IMG/VR virus record: IMGVR_UViG_3300046171_000252
Location: 62,001 to 126,000 of that record
DNA: 64,000 bases
From: a virus
Strand: one strand, 5' to 3'
Part shown: one piece after another, positions 53,712-61,543 of the stretch
Layout of the letters: each line of letters begins with the position of its first letter
Position numbering within the stretch: position 1 is the stretch's first letter
Position numbers and translations under genes: made by a program
The notes under the pieces: generated by a model
Told to the model about the DNA's origin: nothing
The model's database searches: none
What the model saw: only the letters and a program-made list of their open reading frames with translations

Positions 53712-54857
53712 ATGAAATTCAAAGCAATTTTCGACTATAATAACTTCAGTCAAACAAAACAACCAATGTCTCTGACCACCGACTACATTCGTACTTCTCT
53801 TCAAAATTTGTATGGTGAGTCTGTAACCTCTGCCGACATTCGTGCATGGTGTATGATGAATGATTCTAATTATCAAACTGTAACCAAAAAACTTTCTGAG
53901 TGTAAAGTTGGTCGTGGTAAATGGAATCTTGAATTGACAAAAGAAACCGTGGATGAATTGGAAGTATCTTACAGTTCTCCTGCAGCATTGCCTGCCATTG
54001 AACAAAACCTTATTCCTCGGAAAGATGATACTTTCGTCCAGTTTGGTAACTTTAGTGATATTAAAAAAATTATTCAGTCCAATCTTTTTTATCCGACATT
54101 TATTACTGGACTCTCCGGTAATGGTAAAACTCTTTCGGTGGAGCAAGCATGTGCCCAAACAAAACGAGAACTTATCCGCGTAAACATTACTATTGAAACA
54201 GATGAAGATGATCTTATTGGCGGTTTCCGCCTTGTTAATGGTGCAACCGTCTGGCACAATGGCCCGGTCATTGAAGCACTCCAGCGAGGAGCTATCCTGC
54301 TCCTTGACGAGATCGACCTTGCCTCTAATAAAATTCTCTGTCTCCAGTCTATCCTTGAAGGAAATGGAGTCTTTCTCAAGAAAATTGGGCAGTTTGTCCG
54401 TCCCAATGCAGGTTTCAACGTCATCGCAACCGCAAACACTAAAGGTAAAGGTTCAGACGATGGACGATTCATTGGAACTAACGTGCTCAATGAAGCCTTC
54501 CTTGAGCGATTCCCTGTGACTTTTGAGCAGGAGTATCCTACTCCTTCTAATGAGGTAAAGATTCTTTTGGGTGTTGCTGCCTCTGTTGGTAAACACGATG
54601 AAGACTTCTGTAGGAGACTCGTAGATTGGGCTGACATTATCCGCAAGACCTTCTATGATGGTGGTATTGAAGAAATTATCAGCACTCGTAGATTGGTTCA
54701 CATTATCCATGCATATTCAATCTTCGGTAAGAAGGAAAAAGCAATTCAAGTTTGTGTAAATCGTTTTGATGATGAAACCAAACAGGCATTCCTAGAATTG
54801 TATGATAAAGTGGATGCGGATTTCCAAATGCCAATTGACGATCAGGAGATTACCTGA
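53712..54857 (+). CDS. cobS: CobS-like AAA+ ATPase (MoxR type)
   Basis: The 381-residue protein has a AAA+ core with Walker A ITGLSGNGKTLSVEQA and TIETDEDDLIGGFRLVNGAT. Walker B is ILLLDEIDLASNKIL, and sensor 1 is FNVIATANTKGKG. The segment NEAFLERFPVTFEQEYP is typical of CobS and MoxR ATPases. Cyanophage homologues are annotated CobS. It follows the CobT-like partner gene, so the pair probably acts as one machine. An internal ATG at 53766 (MSLTTDY) is an alternative start. Confidence 0.88.
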   Translation: MKFKAIFDYNNFSQTKQPMSLTTDYIRTSLQNLYGESVTSADIRAWCMMNDSNYQTVTKKLSECKVGRGKWNLELTKETVDELEVSYSSPAALPAIEQNLIPRKDDTFVQFGNFSDIKKIIQSNLFYPTFITGLSGNGKTLSVEQACAQTKRELIRVNITIETDEDDLIGGFRLVNGATVWHNGPVIEALQRGAILLLDEIDLASNKILCLQSILEGNGVFLKKIGQFVRPNAGFNVIATANTKGKGSDDGRFIGTNVLNEAFLERFPVTFEQEYPTPSNEVKILLGVAASVGKHDEDFCRRLVDWADIIRKTFYDGGIEEIISTRRLVHIIHAYSIFGKKEKAIQVCVNRFDDETKQAFLELYDKVDADFQMPIDDQEIT

Positions 54858-54868
54858 TATAATAAATT

Positions 54869-55288
54869 ATGACTAATTCTTGGTCCATGCTCTATGATGA
54901 AATTTTGAAAATGGATGAAAACACTTTGAACATAGGTACTCACCTTCGAGGTGCCGAAGGTAATGACCACATTTCTTTAAATATGTCTAAAAATAGTAAT
55001 AGTCGATATAAGTATAGTGAAGAAAAAATTCTTAAGGAACTAACTGACTATATTATTAGGACATATGATCAGCATTATTCTGCTGGTGATGACAGGATTC
55101 AAACACTTGATCTGATTGAAGCATGTGGTGATGGTGAAGCATTTTGCCGATCTAATATTCTCAAGTATGCTTCTCGTTATGATAGGAAAGGCACCGCCCG
55201 ACGTGACATTATGAAGATTCTGCATTATGCTGTTCTTCTGATGCACTTCAATGATAAGAATGCTGAGAAAGAGAATTACAATCAATGA
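54869..55288 (+). CDS. DUF3310-like protein
   Basis: The 139-residue protein ends with IEACGDGEAFCRSNILKYAS, then RYDRKGTARRDIMKILHYAV. This corresponds to the DUF3310 pattern 'F-C-x-x-N-x-x-K-Y-x-x-R-x-x-x-K' found in many phage proteins of unknown function. The N-terminal ~80 residues have no recognisable motif and may be disordered. It overlaps the upstream ATG of gp45 by four bases in another frame. Confidence 0.72.
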   Translation: MTNSWSMLYDEILKMDENTLNIGTHLRGAEGNDHISLNMSKNSNSRYKYSEEKILKELTDYIIRTYDQHYSAGDDRIQTLDLIEACGDGEAFCRSNILKYASRYDRKGTARRDIMKILHYAVLLMHFNDKNAEKENYNQ

Positions 55289-55311
55289 CCATGAAATTAC
55301 GCGAACGCACT

Positions 55312-55980
55312 ATGAAACTAAGTGATTCAACTCTGTCCATCCTGAGAAACTTTGCAGGAATTAACAACTCAATTCTTGTAAAGAGAGGTAATCGTCTTCG
55401 CACAATTTCTGTTGCCAAGAACATTTTGGCAGAAGCAAATCTTGATGAAGATTTTCCTTCAGACTTTGCACTCTATGACCTCAATCAATTTCTCAATGTA
55501 AATAACAGTCTTTTCAGAAATCCTGAATTGGATTTTACTGATAATGGTTATGTTGTTATTAGTGAAGGAAAGTCCAAACAAACTTTTTTCTTTGCTGATC
55601 CAAATGTAATTGTTACTCCTCCCGATAAGGAAATTACTCTTCCCACTGAAGATGTTTGTTTTGAATTGAGTACAGAACAACTAGACAAACTGCTTAAAGC
55701 AGCTGCCATCAATCAACTACCTGATTTTTCTGCGATTGGTAGGAATGGTAAAGTGACTTTGGTTGTCCGTGATAAAAAGAACGATACTTCTAACAACTTT
55801 AATATTGTTGTCGGAGAAACTAGTTCTGAATTCTCATTCAACTTTAAAGTGGAGAACATTAAGATTCTTCCAGGAACCTATGATGTGGTTGTCTCGCAAA
55901 AACTTTTGTCACGATTCACCTCTAAAAATCATGATCTGACTTATTATATTGCTCTGGAACCTGATTCTACTTTCGAGTGA
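55312..55980 (+). CDS. 45: Sliding clamp gp45
   Basis: From the start MKLSDSTLSILRNFAGINNS the 222-residue protein aligns with T4 gp45 (MKLSKDTT...; 228 aa). It ends in DLTYYIALEPDSTFE, the same closing strand as T4. I place the start at 55312; an in-frame ATG at 55285 would add nine residues (MTMKLRERT) not seen in T4. gp45 is a trimeric ring that holds the polymerase and also acts as mobile activator of late transcription with gp55. Confidence 0.9.
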   Translation: MKLSDSTLSILRNFAGINNSILVKRGNRLRTISVAKNILAEANLDEDFPSDFALYDLNQFLNVNNSLFRNPELDFTDNGYVVISEGKSKQTFFFADPNVIVTPPDKEITLPTEDVCFELSTEQLDKLLKAAAINQLPDFSAIGRNGKVTLVVRDKKNDTSNNFNIVVGETSSEFSFNFKVENIKILPGTYDVVVSQKLLSRFTSKNHDLTYYIALEPDSTFE

Positions 55981-55981
55981 T

Positions 55982-56509
55982 ATGAACATCTTTGTGACCT
56001 CTCCCAGTCCTTGGGAATCTGCCAGGGTTCTCCCTGACAAGCACATCGTTAAGATGCCTTTGGAGACCTGTCAGATGCTTGCTATTGTATGCTCTGACAA
56101 ATGGGGTCATAACTTTGGCACTCTTCCTAGAGCAGATGGCAGTGCCTATGCTACTGAGAAGGGTGCCTTTCGTAATCACCCCTGCACTAAATGGGCAAAT
56201 CAATTCGTAACCAATTGGCAGTGGTTGCTTGCTCATGGACTTGCTATGTGTGATGAATATACTGCTCGCTATGGTAAGGTTCACACCTGTCAGAAGACGC
56301 TTCTAGCAGCAAAGGAGATACTTCCTACCGCAGATCCGCAAGGTCGTAGTGGAAAGGATACAACACCCTTTGTATTTGCTGGACCTGATGAGTTCAAGTA
56401 TGATACGAGCATTGACATTTTCACTGCTTACAAGATGTATATTGCATCTAAACCATGGGTAAAAGATAATTATCTTCGTATCCCATCCAGAAAACCTGAT
56501 TGGATATAA
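55982..56509 (+). CDS. Conserved phage protein of unknown function (175 aa)
   Basis: The start ATG at 55982 directly follows the gp45 stop. The product begins MNIFVTSPSPWESARVLPDK followed by HIVKMPLETCQMLAI, then FRNHPCTKWANQFVTNWQWL and CDEYTARYGKVHTC. The conserved His, Cys and Trp residues (DKHIVK, NHPCTKW) suggest an enzyme active site. I recognise this as a widespread phage family of unknown function, but cannot name a reaction. It sits between gp45 and speD. Confidence 0.75.
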   Translation: MNIFVTSPSPWESARVLPDKHIVKMPLETCQMLAIVCSDKWGHNFGTLPRADGSAYATEKGAFRNHPCTKWANQFVTNWQWLLAHGLAMCDEYTARYGKVHTCQKTLLAAKEILPTADPQGRSGKDTTPFVFAGPDEFKYDTSIDIFTAYKMYIASKPWVKDNYLRIPSRKPDWI

Positions 56510-56845
56510 ATGAGACACATTCTCTTCACCCTCAAAGGATGTCCATATGGATTGCTAGATGATGAATCGCACATTCGCAATGTGCTGGCAAATGCATCAA
56601 CTCTTGCAGAAAGTACATTGCTGAATATTTCATCTCATAAGTTTGATCCTCATGGAGTAACTGCCATAGCACTTCTTGCCGAGTCTCATATTAGTATTCA
56701 TACATGGCCAGAGAATGGTATGGCAGTATGTGATGTGTTTACCTGTGGTGATCATACAAATCCACGATCCGGTGCCACATACATGTATGAGGCAATGGGT
56801 GCAACAGACATTGTATCCGAAATCTTTACTCGACCTTTGAAATGA
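56510..56845 (+). CDS. speD: S-adenosylmethionine decarboxylase SpeD
   Basis: The 111-residue protein has the prokaryotic AdoMet decarboxylase signature LLAESHISIHTWPE. Self-cleavage should occur between E58 and S59, producing the pyruvoyl group. H64 and C79 (DVFTCGDH) occupy the positions of His68 and Cys83 in the Thermotoga enzyme. It makes decarboxylated AdoMet for spermidine synthesis. speD is a known auxiliary metabolic gene in cyanophages and may support DNA condensation or host metabolism. It overlaps the next gene by four bases. Confidence 0.93.
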   Translation: MRHILFTLKGCPYGLLDDESHIRNVLANASTLAESTLLNISSHKFDPHGVTAIALLAESHISIHTWPENGMAVCDVFTCGDHTNPRSGATYMYEAMGATDIVSEIFTRPLK

Positions 56846-57057
56846 CTAAAGTTGATGTCCCAATGAGAATAACTGGTAGTATCCTGGTGATTACTGCTTA
56901 TTTTGTTGTTCTTCACATTAATATAACTCTCGGAGTTTTTTTGCACTTTGTTGCTGATATGATTTCAGTTCCTTACTTTATAAGGACAAAATCTTGGGAT
57001 GTTGTTATTATGCTAGGATTCCTTCTAGCGATTAGTTTTAGTAAATTACTTTTTTGA
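56842..57057 (+). CDS. Small membrane protein (71 aa)
   Basis: Two hydrophobic segments, ITGSILVITAYFVVL and VVIMLGFLLAISFSKLLF, plus a middle GVFLHFVADMISVPYF, indicate a two- or three-helix membrane protein. The start overlaps the speD stop (ATGA) and the end precedes gp44 by two bases. Comparable short membrane proteins stand beside gp44 in cyanophages. Function is unknown. Confidence 0.72.
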   Translation: MTKVDVPMRITGSILVITAYFVVLHINITLGVFLHFVADMISVPYFIRTKSWDVVIMLGFLLAISFSKLLF

Positions 57058-57059
57058 TT

Positions 57060-58004
57060 ATGCGTAATGAATTCCTTTGGGTTGAAAAATACCGACCCAA
57101 AACAATTGAAGAATGTATTCTACCTGAGAATACCAAAGAAACATTTCAAAAGTTCCTAGATAAAGGTGAGATACCTAATATGCTTCTCGCAGGTCCTGCG
57201 GGGTGTGGCAAAACAACGGTAGCAAAGGCACTGTGCAATCAACTGGGAGTAGACTATTATGTCATCAATGGATCGGATGAGGGACGCTTCCTTGATACTG
57301 TCAGAAACAATGCGAAAAACTTTGCTTCGACCGTATCACTTCAAGCAACTGCAAAACACAAAGTCATCATCATTGATGAGGCAGATAACACAACGAACGA
57401 CGTACAACTCCTCTTACGGGCGTTTATTGAGGAGTTTAGTAGTAATTGCAGGTTCATCTTTACATGTAACTTTAAAAACCGAATTGTCGAACCACTCCAC
57501 TCAAGATGTGCCGTCGTTGAATTTGGAATCAAAGGAAAAGATAGACAAACAATTGCTGCTCAGTTCTTCAAAAGAATCCAAGAAATCTTGGGTGCAGAAG
57601 GTGTTGAATATGATAACAAGGTCCTGGTAGAATTAATCAACAAGCACTTCCCTGATTGGCGTCGTGTCTTGAATGAGTGCCAGCGTTACTCTGTAAGTGG
57701 AAAGATTGATGCTGGTATCCTTGCTACTTTTTCTGATGTTGCCGTAAATGATCTCCTCAAAAATCTCAAAGAAAAAAACTTCCCGGAAGTTCGGAAGTGG
57801 GTGGTATCTAACATGGATAATGATACTACTGTACTTTTGCGTCGTATTTACGATGCTCTTTATGTTTCCCTTGAAAACAATAGCGTTCCTGCTGCTGTGC
57901 TCGTTCTTGCTAAGTATCAGTATCAGTCGGCATTCGTCGCGGACCAGGAGATAAACATGTTGGCATGTCTAACTGAGATTATGGTGGAGTGTGAATTCAA
58001 ATGA
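57060..58004 (+). CDS. 44: Clamp loader large subunit gp44
   Basis: The 314-residue protein matches T4 gp44 (319 aa): FLWVEKYRPKTIEECILPEN, Walker A LLAGPAGCGKTTVAKAL, Walker B HKVIIIDEADN and the sensor FIFTCNFKNRIVEPLHSRCA. ATG at 57060 is preferred over the in-frame TTG at 57054. With gp62 it loads the gp45 clamp. In T4 the gene 62 follows directly; here six genes intervene before gp62. The stop overlaps the next small ORF and lies inside a 20-bp repeat. Confidence 0.95.
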   Translation: MRNEFLWVEKYRPKTIEECILPENTKETFQKFLDKGEIPNMLLAGPAGCGKTTVAKALCNQLGVDYYVINGSDEGRFLDTVRNNAKNFASTVSLQATAKHKVIIIDEADNTTNDVQLLLRAFIEEFSSNCRFIFTCNFKNRIVEPLHSRCAVVEFGIKGKDRQTIAAQFFKRIQEILGAEGVEYDNKVLVELINKHFPDWRRVLNECQRYSVSGKIDAGILATFSDVAVNDLLKNLKEKNFPEVRKWVVSNMDNDTTVLLRRIYDALYVSLENNSVPAAVLVLAKYQYQSAFVADQEINMLACLTEIMVECEFK

Positions 58005-58125
58005 CAAGTATTCCAACTAAAATTGGTATGTCCCTTATCATGGTCTATTGGTTGTCTATGGCTGGTATGGTTGTCAATGCATATTTTCATTATAACTATA
58101 ATGTATGGAGTGTGAATTTAAATGA
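57985..58125 (+). repeat. 20-bp direct repeats at two gene junctions
   Basis: The 20 bases at 57985-58004 (TGGAGTGTGAATTCAAATGA) recur at 58106-58125 with a single change (C to T). Each copy spans a gene junction: the first holds the gp44 stop and the ATG of the 42-aa ORF, the second its 3' end and the ATG at 58122. Recombination between them would remove 121 bp. Confidence 0.85.
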
Positions 58126-58129
58126 TTGA
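58001..58129 (+). CDS. Tiny membrane peptide flanked by direct repeats (42 aa)
   Basis: The product MTSIPTKIGMSLIMVYWLSM then AGMVVNAYFHYNYNVW has one hydrophobic helix and an aromatic tail. It starts on the gp44 stop (ATGA) and overlaps the next gene by eight bases. Because it lies between two near-identical 20-bp copies, it may be a recent insertion or duplication product. Whether it is translated as a functional peptide is not certain. Confidence 0.6.
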   Translation: MTSIPTKIGMSLIMVYWLSMAGMVVNAYFHYNYNVWSVNLND

Positions 58130-58415
58130 TGTAAAACTGCTACGAATTGTGACCGGAGAAGAAGTTATTGTAGAACTTCTATCCGAAACAGAAGACACTA
58201 TCACAGTCCAAAATGGTCTTGCAGTTCTTCCAACAAATAATGGCGTTGGATTTGCTCCATGGGCAACTGTGATTAGTAAAGAAAATCCAGAGATTACGAT
58301 CTCTAAAACTCATCTTGTATATGTTGCAGAAGTTCAAGAGGATGTCTGTAAGAAGTACAATGAAATGTTTGGTAGTAAATTGATTACTCCAGATTCTAAA
58401 AAACTAATTGTGTAA
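58122..58415 (+). CDS. Sm-like (Lsm-fold) phage protein, short form
   Basis: The 97-residue protein begins MIDVKLLRIVTGEEVIVELL and has strands typical of a small beta-barrel, with the shared pattern 'L-x-I-V-T-G-E-E-V-I' found also in the 142-residue protein at 46891. It lacks the acidic C-terminal extension of that paralogue. A role in RNA or protein binding is inferred from fold pattern only. It overlaps the upstream tiny ORF and is followed two bases later by a membrane protein. Confidence 0.75.
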   Translation: MIDVKLLRIVTGEEVIVELLSETEDTITVQNGLAVLPTNNGVGFAPWATVISKENPEITISKTHLVYVAEVQEDVCKKYNEMFGSKLITPDSKKLIV

Positions 58416-58417
58416 TT

Positions 58418-58609
58418 ATGAAACAAAAGAAAAGGTGTCAGATTAAGTCCAAGTTCTACTATATCTTTTGGGGAACCGCTACAGTAGCAGTTGTTCTGGG
58501 ACAACTATATGTTGGAACTGGATATCGTGTCTTGCATGATGATATGCAACAATTACTGAATAAGGTTGATGGAGTTCTTCTTCGTGCGGATGAACCGAAC
58601 TACCTATGA
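58418..58609 (+). CDS. Small single-pass membrane protein (63 aa)
   Basis: A basic N-terminus (MKQKKRCQIKSKF) is followed by one hydrophobic helix YIFWGTATVAVVLGQLYVGT and an acidic C-terminal tail with DDMQQLLNKVDGVLLRADE. This topology suggests a basic end in the cytoplasm and the tail outside. Similar small proteins are known from cyanophage replication regions, without assigned role. It overlaps the next gene by four bases (ATGA). Confidence 0.7.
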   Translation: MKQKKRCQIKSKFYYIFWGTATVAVVLGQLYVGTGYRVLHDDMQQLLNKVDGVLLRADEPNYL

Positions 58610-58842
58610 GTTTTTTAAAAACTGACAAGAGTAATTTAGTTGAACCAAAGGTAAAAACTACTCCTCAAAATGTGGCAGAATCAAACGATAGTTTATTTCG
58701 TGCTACAATGAATTTACCTAATGCCGCAAAGCATTGTGGTATGACCGAGAAGGAAATGAAACTAACCTTCTGGGAATATTTGAAATATAACAAACCTGAT
58801 TATGAAATCTCTCAAGACTCCCCTCAGGTATCCAGGGGGTAA
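58606..58842 (+). CDS. Small conserved hypothetical protein (78 aa)
   Basis: The product has a disordered N-terminus rich in Lys and Thr and a C-terminal helix region, MTEKEMKLTFWEYLKYNKPD. Its last 41 bases overlap the start of the Dam methylase in another frame. No domain is recognised. The conserved-looking C-terminal half and the ATGA overlap upstream support the gene. Confidence 0.66.
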   Translation: MSFLKTDKSNLVEPKVKTTPQNVAESNDSLFRATMNLPNAAKHCGMTEKEMKLTFWEYLKYNKPDYEISQDSPQVSRG

Positions 58843-59698
58843 ATCCCGTGCCTGTGTTAAGATGGATGAGTTTATTCCCGATCTAAGGGAGTATAATAAT
58901 TACCATGAACCATTTCTTGGTGGTGGTAGTGTTGCCATTCATATTACAAAAAAATATCCACACTTAGATATCTGGGTAAATGATTTATACGAACCTCTCT
59001 ATAACTTTTGGAGAGTTCTACAGGATGATGGATATGAACTTTATAAGAGACTTCAAGAATTAAAGTCTAGATATCCGGATCGTGGATCTGCCAAAGGTTT
59101 ATTTCTTGAGGCAAAAACTGTTGTAAATGATTATGATCAAACCAATCTATTTCGTGCTTGTGCTTTTTACGTTGTTAACAAGTGCTCTTTTTCTGGTCTC
59201 ACTGAGTCCTCATCCTTTAGTGCCCAAGCATCTGATTCAAACTTCTCAATGCGAGGCATAGAAAAACTACAAGGATATACAAAAATAATTAAAGATTGGA
59301 AAATTACTAATCTTAGTTATGAACAACTCCTCACTGATGATAAGGAGTGCTTTACTTATCTTGATCCTCCATACGATATTAAAAGTAATCTTTATGGAAA
59401 AAAGGGAAGTATGCATAACAAATTCAATCACGATGATTTTGCCACTGATTGTGATAGATTTATTGGACCTCAACTCATATCTTATAATTCATCTCAATTA
59501 GTCAAAGATCGTTTTCAAGGATGGGAAGTGGGAGAGTTTGATCTCACCTATACGATGAGGTCTGTGGGTGAGTATATGCGTGAGCAAAAAGATAGAAAAG
59601 AACTTCTTCTCATGAACTATGATAAGAGGTCAAAAATAAAACCTGTATTTGAAGAGTGTTATAATTTCTCCAAGTTGAAGAAAGAGGGGTTGGTATGA
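58802..59698 (+). CDS. dam: Dam-like DNA adenine N6-methyltransferase
   Basis: The 298-residue protein starts SLKTPLRYPGGKSR, the Dam N-terminal AdoMet motif, followed by EPFLGGGSVAIHI. Catalytic motif IV is FTYLDPPYDIKSNLYG. A target-recognition region follows with FNHDDFATDCDRF. The family methylates adenine, classically in GATC. In a phage it may protect DNA from host restriction. It lies with a glycosyltransferase between gp44 and gp62. The start is inside the upstream ORF and the end overlaps the next gene by four bases. Confidence 0.92.
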   Translation: MKSLKTPLRYPGGKSRACVKMDEFIPDLREYNNYHEPFLGGGSVAIHITKKYPHLDIWVNDLYEPLYNFWRVLQDDGYELYKRLQELKSRYPDRGSAKGLFLEAKTVVNDYDQTNLFRACAFYVVNKCSFSGLTESSSFSAQASDSNFSMRGIEKLQGYTKIIKDWKITNLSYEQLLTDDKECFTYLDPPYDIKSNLYGKKGSMHNKFNHDDFATDCDRFIGPQLISYNSSQLVKDRFQGWEVGEFDLTYTMRSVGEYMREQKDRKELLLMNYDKRSKIKPVFEECYNFSKLKKEGLV

Positions 59699-60621
59699 GT
59701 AAATCAATACGGGAAAAATTAGATAATCTTCGCCAAAGAAAAAATAAAGACTATCAAAATATTGTTTATTACTCATACAAAATGAGTGTTCATAAACACA
59801 TCAATGATCATGAATTAAAACGTTTGAAACATAGCATTAAATCATTGAGAGAATTTAACAATGAGATATGTGTTTATTTGTTCTGTGATGATAATAATTT
59901 TATCTCACCAGATTTTTGCTCAAACTATGATGTAAATTTTAGATCTTTTGTGGATGGATTTGACCATGATATGTTGAGTGCCTGGTCAATTCACAGATGG
60001 TATAATCTTAAATACTTTGAAGGTAGATCCTGCAATATTCTTTATCTTGATTCTGATACTATTTTTTATGATGACCCTCAGTATCTTTTTGACACCTATT
60101 GTCATCGTGATGTCTATGGTAGAGAAGAGTTTGGATTCCGACATGACCCCAATACAGGTGGCGGCAGGGGCATCAGAGAGTCCTTAGATAAGGTAGATGC
60201 TGCCATTTATGATCTAGGGGGTAAGCGTGAGGTTTATAAGTATTGCCTAGGTGTGATATTGATGAATAATAATTTTCACGATCAAATCATTGACCGCCTT
60301 GATGAACTGACTAAACTGATGCAACTCTTTAAATTTAGTGAAGAGTTGATGCCAATTCCAAATCCACGAATTGTTGATCAGTATGCTGTATGGATTATCT
60401 TTAGTCGCCTTGAATTGGTTGGTGATATGTTTGCCACTCAAGATGTGACTATGGGATTCAAGGAACAAAAGCACGAAGAATTTTTTAATCCTGTCGTTCT
60501 TCATTACACAACAAAAGGTGAGCAGGGACTTGCCGAGTCTGACGAGAAGTATGCTAATCTTATTAGAGATACTGACGAGTTAGGCGCAGAAATAGACCCT
60601 TATAGTATGATGTTATCATGA
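59695..60621 (+). CDS. Glycosyltransferase, GT-A fold (GT8-like)
   Basis: The 308-residue protein has a sugar-nucleotide binding layout: RLKHSIKSLREFNNEICVYL, then AWSIHRWYNLKYFEGRSCNI and the DxD motif LYLDSDTIFYDDP. The segment CLGVILMNNNFHD and a C-terminal VVLHYTTKG (His) complete the metal site typical of GT8-like enzymes. The acceptor is unknown; it could be DNA, a host surface sugar or a virion protein. It is translationally linked by ATGA overlaps to dam upstream and gp62 downstream. Confidence 0.82.
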   Translation: MSKSIREKLDNLRQRKNKDYQNIVYYSYKMSVHKHINDHELKRLKHSIKSLREFNNEICVYLFCDDNNFISPDFCSNYDVNFRSFVDGFDHDMLSAWSIHRWYNLKYFEGRSCNILYLDSDTIFYDDPQYLFDTYCHRDVYGREEFGFRHDPNTGGGRGIRESLDKVDAAIYDLGGKREVYKYCLGVILMNNNFHDQIIDRLDELTKLMQLFKFSEELMPIPNPRIVDQYAVWIIFSRLELVGDMFATQDVTMGFKEQKHEEFFNPVVLHYTTKGEQGLAESDEKYANLIRDTDELGAEIDPYSMMLS

Positions 60622-61001
60622 CCGAATTAAAAGACTGGCTCAACTCTATCAATCAAACAAAGAAGCATTTGATTGATGAAGACCCCTTGGTTGAAAAAGA
60701 ATATCCTCCTTATATTATCAACCGTTGTTTCTCCGGACATCTTGATGCAATTATGTTTGCAAACGAGATGAACAAGTATCATTTTCTTCCAAAGAAGATG
60801 CAGTATGATTTTATGCTAAATAGTCTGAGGAAAAAGAAGAGATTTTCTCCCTGGCTCCGAAAAGATAAAATCAAAGATCTTGATTATGTCAAACGTTATT
60901 ATGACTATAGTAATGAAAAGGCACAACATGCTTTGAAGATCCTAACAACAGAACAACTTAATTTTATTAAATCAAAATTTGATACTGGAGGAACAAGATG
61001 A
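60618..61001 (+). CDS. 62: Clamp loader small subunit gp62
   Basis: The 127-residue protein has YPPYIINRCFSGHLDAIMFA and NEMNKYHFLPKKMQYDFMLN, the core of T4-like gp62, and KKKRFSPWLRKDK. It is shorter than T4 gp62 (187 aa), as in other cyanophages. One gp62 subunit completes the gp44 clamp loader. It directly precedes regA, as in T4, and overlaps both neighbours by four bases. Confidence 0.92.
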   Translation: MTELKDWLNSINQTKKHLIDEDPLVEKEYPPYIINRCFSGHLDAIMFANEMNKYHFLPKKMQYDFMLNSLRKKKRFSPWLRKDKIKDLDYVKRYYDYSNEKAQHALKILTTEQLNFIKSKFDTGGTR

Positions 61002-61438
61002 GTGTGGTTCAAGAACCTATTGTGAAATGGTCGCCGGAGCAGATGGTTGAAGTGGTTCTTGGAGAACCTGATGACTTTCTCAAAGTAAGAGAAACACTAA
61101 CAAGAATTGGTGTTGCATCAAGAAAAGAAAAGAAGATTTATCAATCTTGTCATATTCTTCATAAACAAGGTCGTTATTATCTTGTGCATTTTAAAGAACT
61201 CTTTGCACTAGATGGTAAACATGCCAATATCACAGTTAATGATGTCCAACGACGTAATCGCATTGCTCAATTACTTGCTGATTGGGGTCTTATTAGCATC
61301 GTTAGTGCTGATAAAATACAAGATATTGCTCCATTGAATCAGATTAAGGTTCTTTCTTATAAAGATAAGCAAGACTGGATTCTTGAAACTAAGTATAATA
61401 TTGGGTCCAAAAAGAAAAAGGTTGAAGAAACCGAATAA
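60998..61438 (+). CDS. regA: Translational repressor RegA
   Basis: The 146-residue protein resembles T4 RegA (122 aa), including LKVRETLTRIGVASRKEKKI followed by YQSCHILHKQGRYYLVHFKE and VQRRNRIAQLLADWGLI. A basic tail (SKKKKVEE) follows. RegA binds ribosome-binding regions of early mRNAs and represses them. It follows gp62, the T4 order, but the DNA polymerase gene that comes next in T4 is absent here. A terminator follows at 61446. Confidence 0.93.
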   Translation: MSVVQEPIVKWSPEQMVEVVLGEPDDFLKVRETLTRIGVASRKEKKIYQSCHILHKQGRYYLVHFKELFALDGKHANITVNDVQRRNRIAQLLADWGLISIVSADKIQDIAPLNQIKVLSYKDKQDWILETKYNIGSKKKKVEETE

Positions 61439-61445
61439 AAATCTA

Positions 61446-61467
61446 CGGGGTTCCTACCCCGCTTTTT
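61446..61467 (+). terminator. Rho-independent terminator after regA
   Basis: CGGGGT (61446-61451) pairs with ACCCCG (61456-61461) across the loop TCCT and is followed by CTTTTTT. It ends the replication operon just upstream of the hsp20 late promoter. Confidence 0.9.
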
Positions 61468-61477
61468 TATGCTTTGT

Positions 61478-61485
61478 TATAAATA
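61478..61485 (+). promoter_or_regulatory. Late promoter TATAAATA before hsp20
   Basis: An exact box lies ten bases after the regA terminator and 58 bases before the hsp20 ATG, a longer leader than at other late promoters here. A clear ribosome-binding site AAAGGAGC stands in this leader at 61529-61536. Confidence 0.74.
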
Positions 61486-61543
61486 ATCATGGATGCCTTC
61501 GGGGTCCACAAAACACAAACTCGCTTTTAAAGGAGCTACAATC

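Noticed and set aside
61493-61543. Upstream start for Hsp20
   Set aside because: The extension lies in the leader and includes the ribosome-binding site AAAGGAGC that serves the ATG at 61544.
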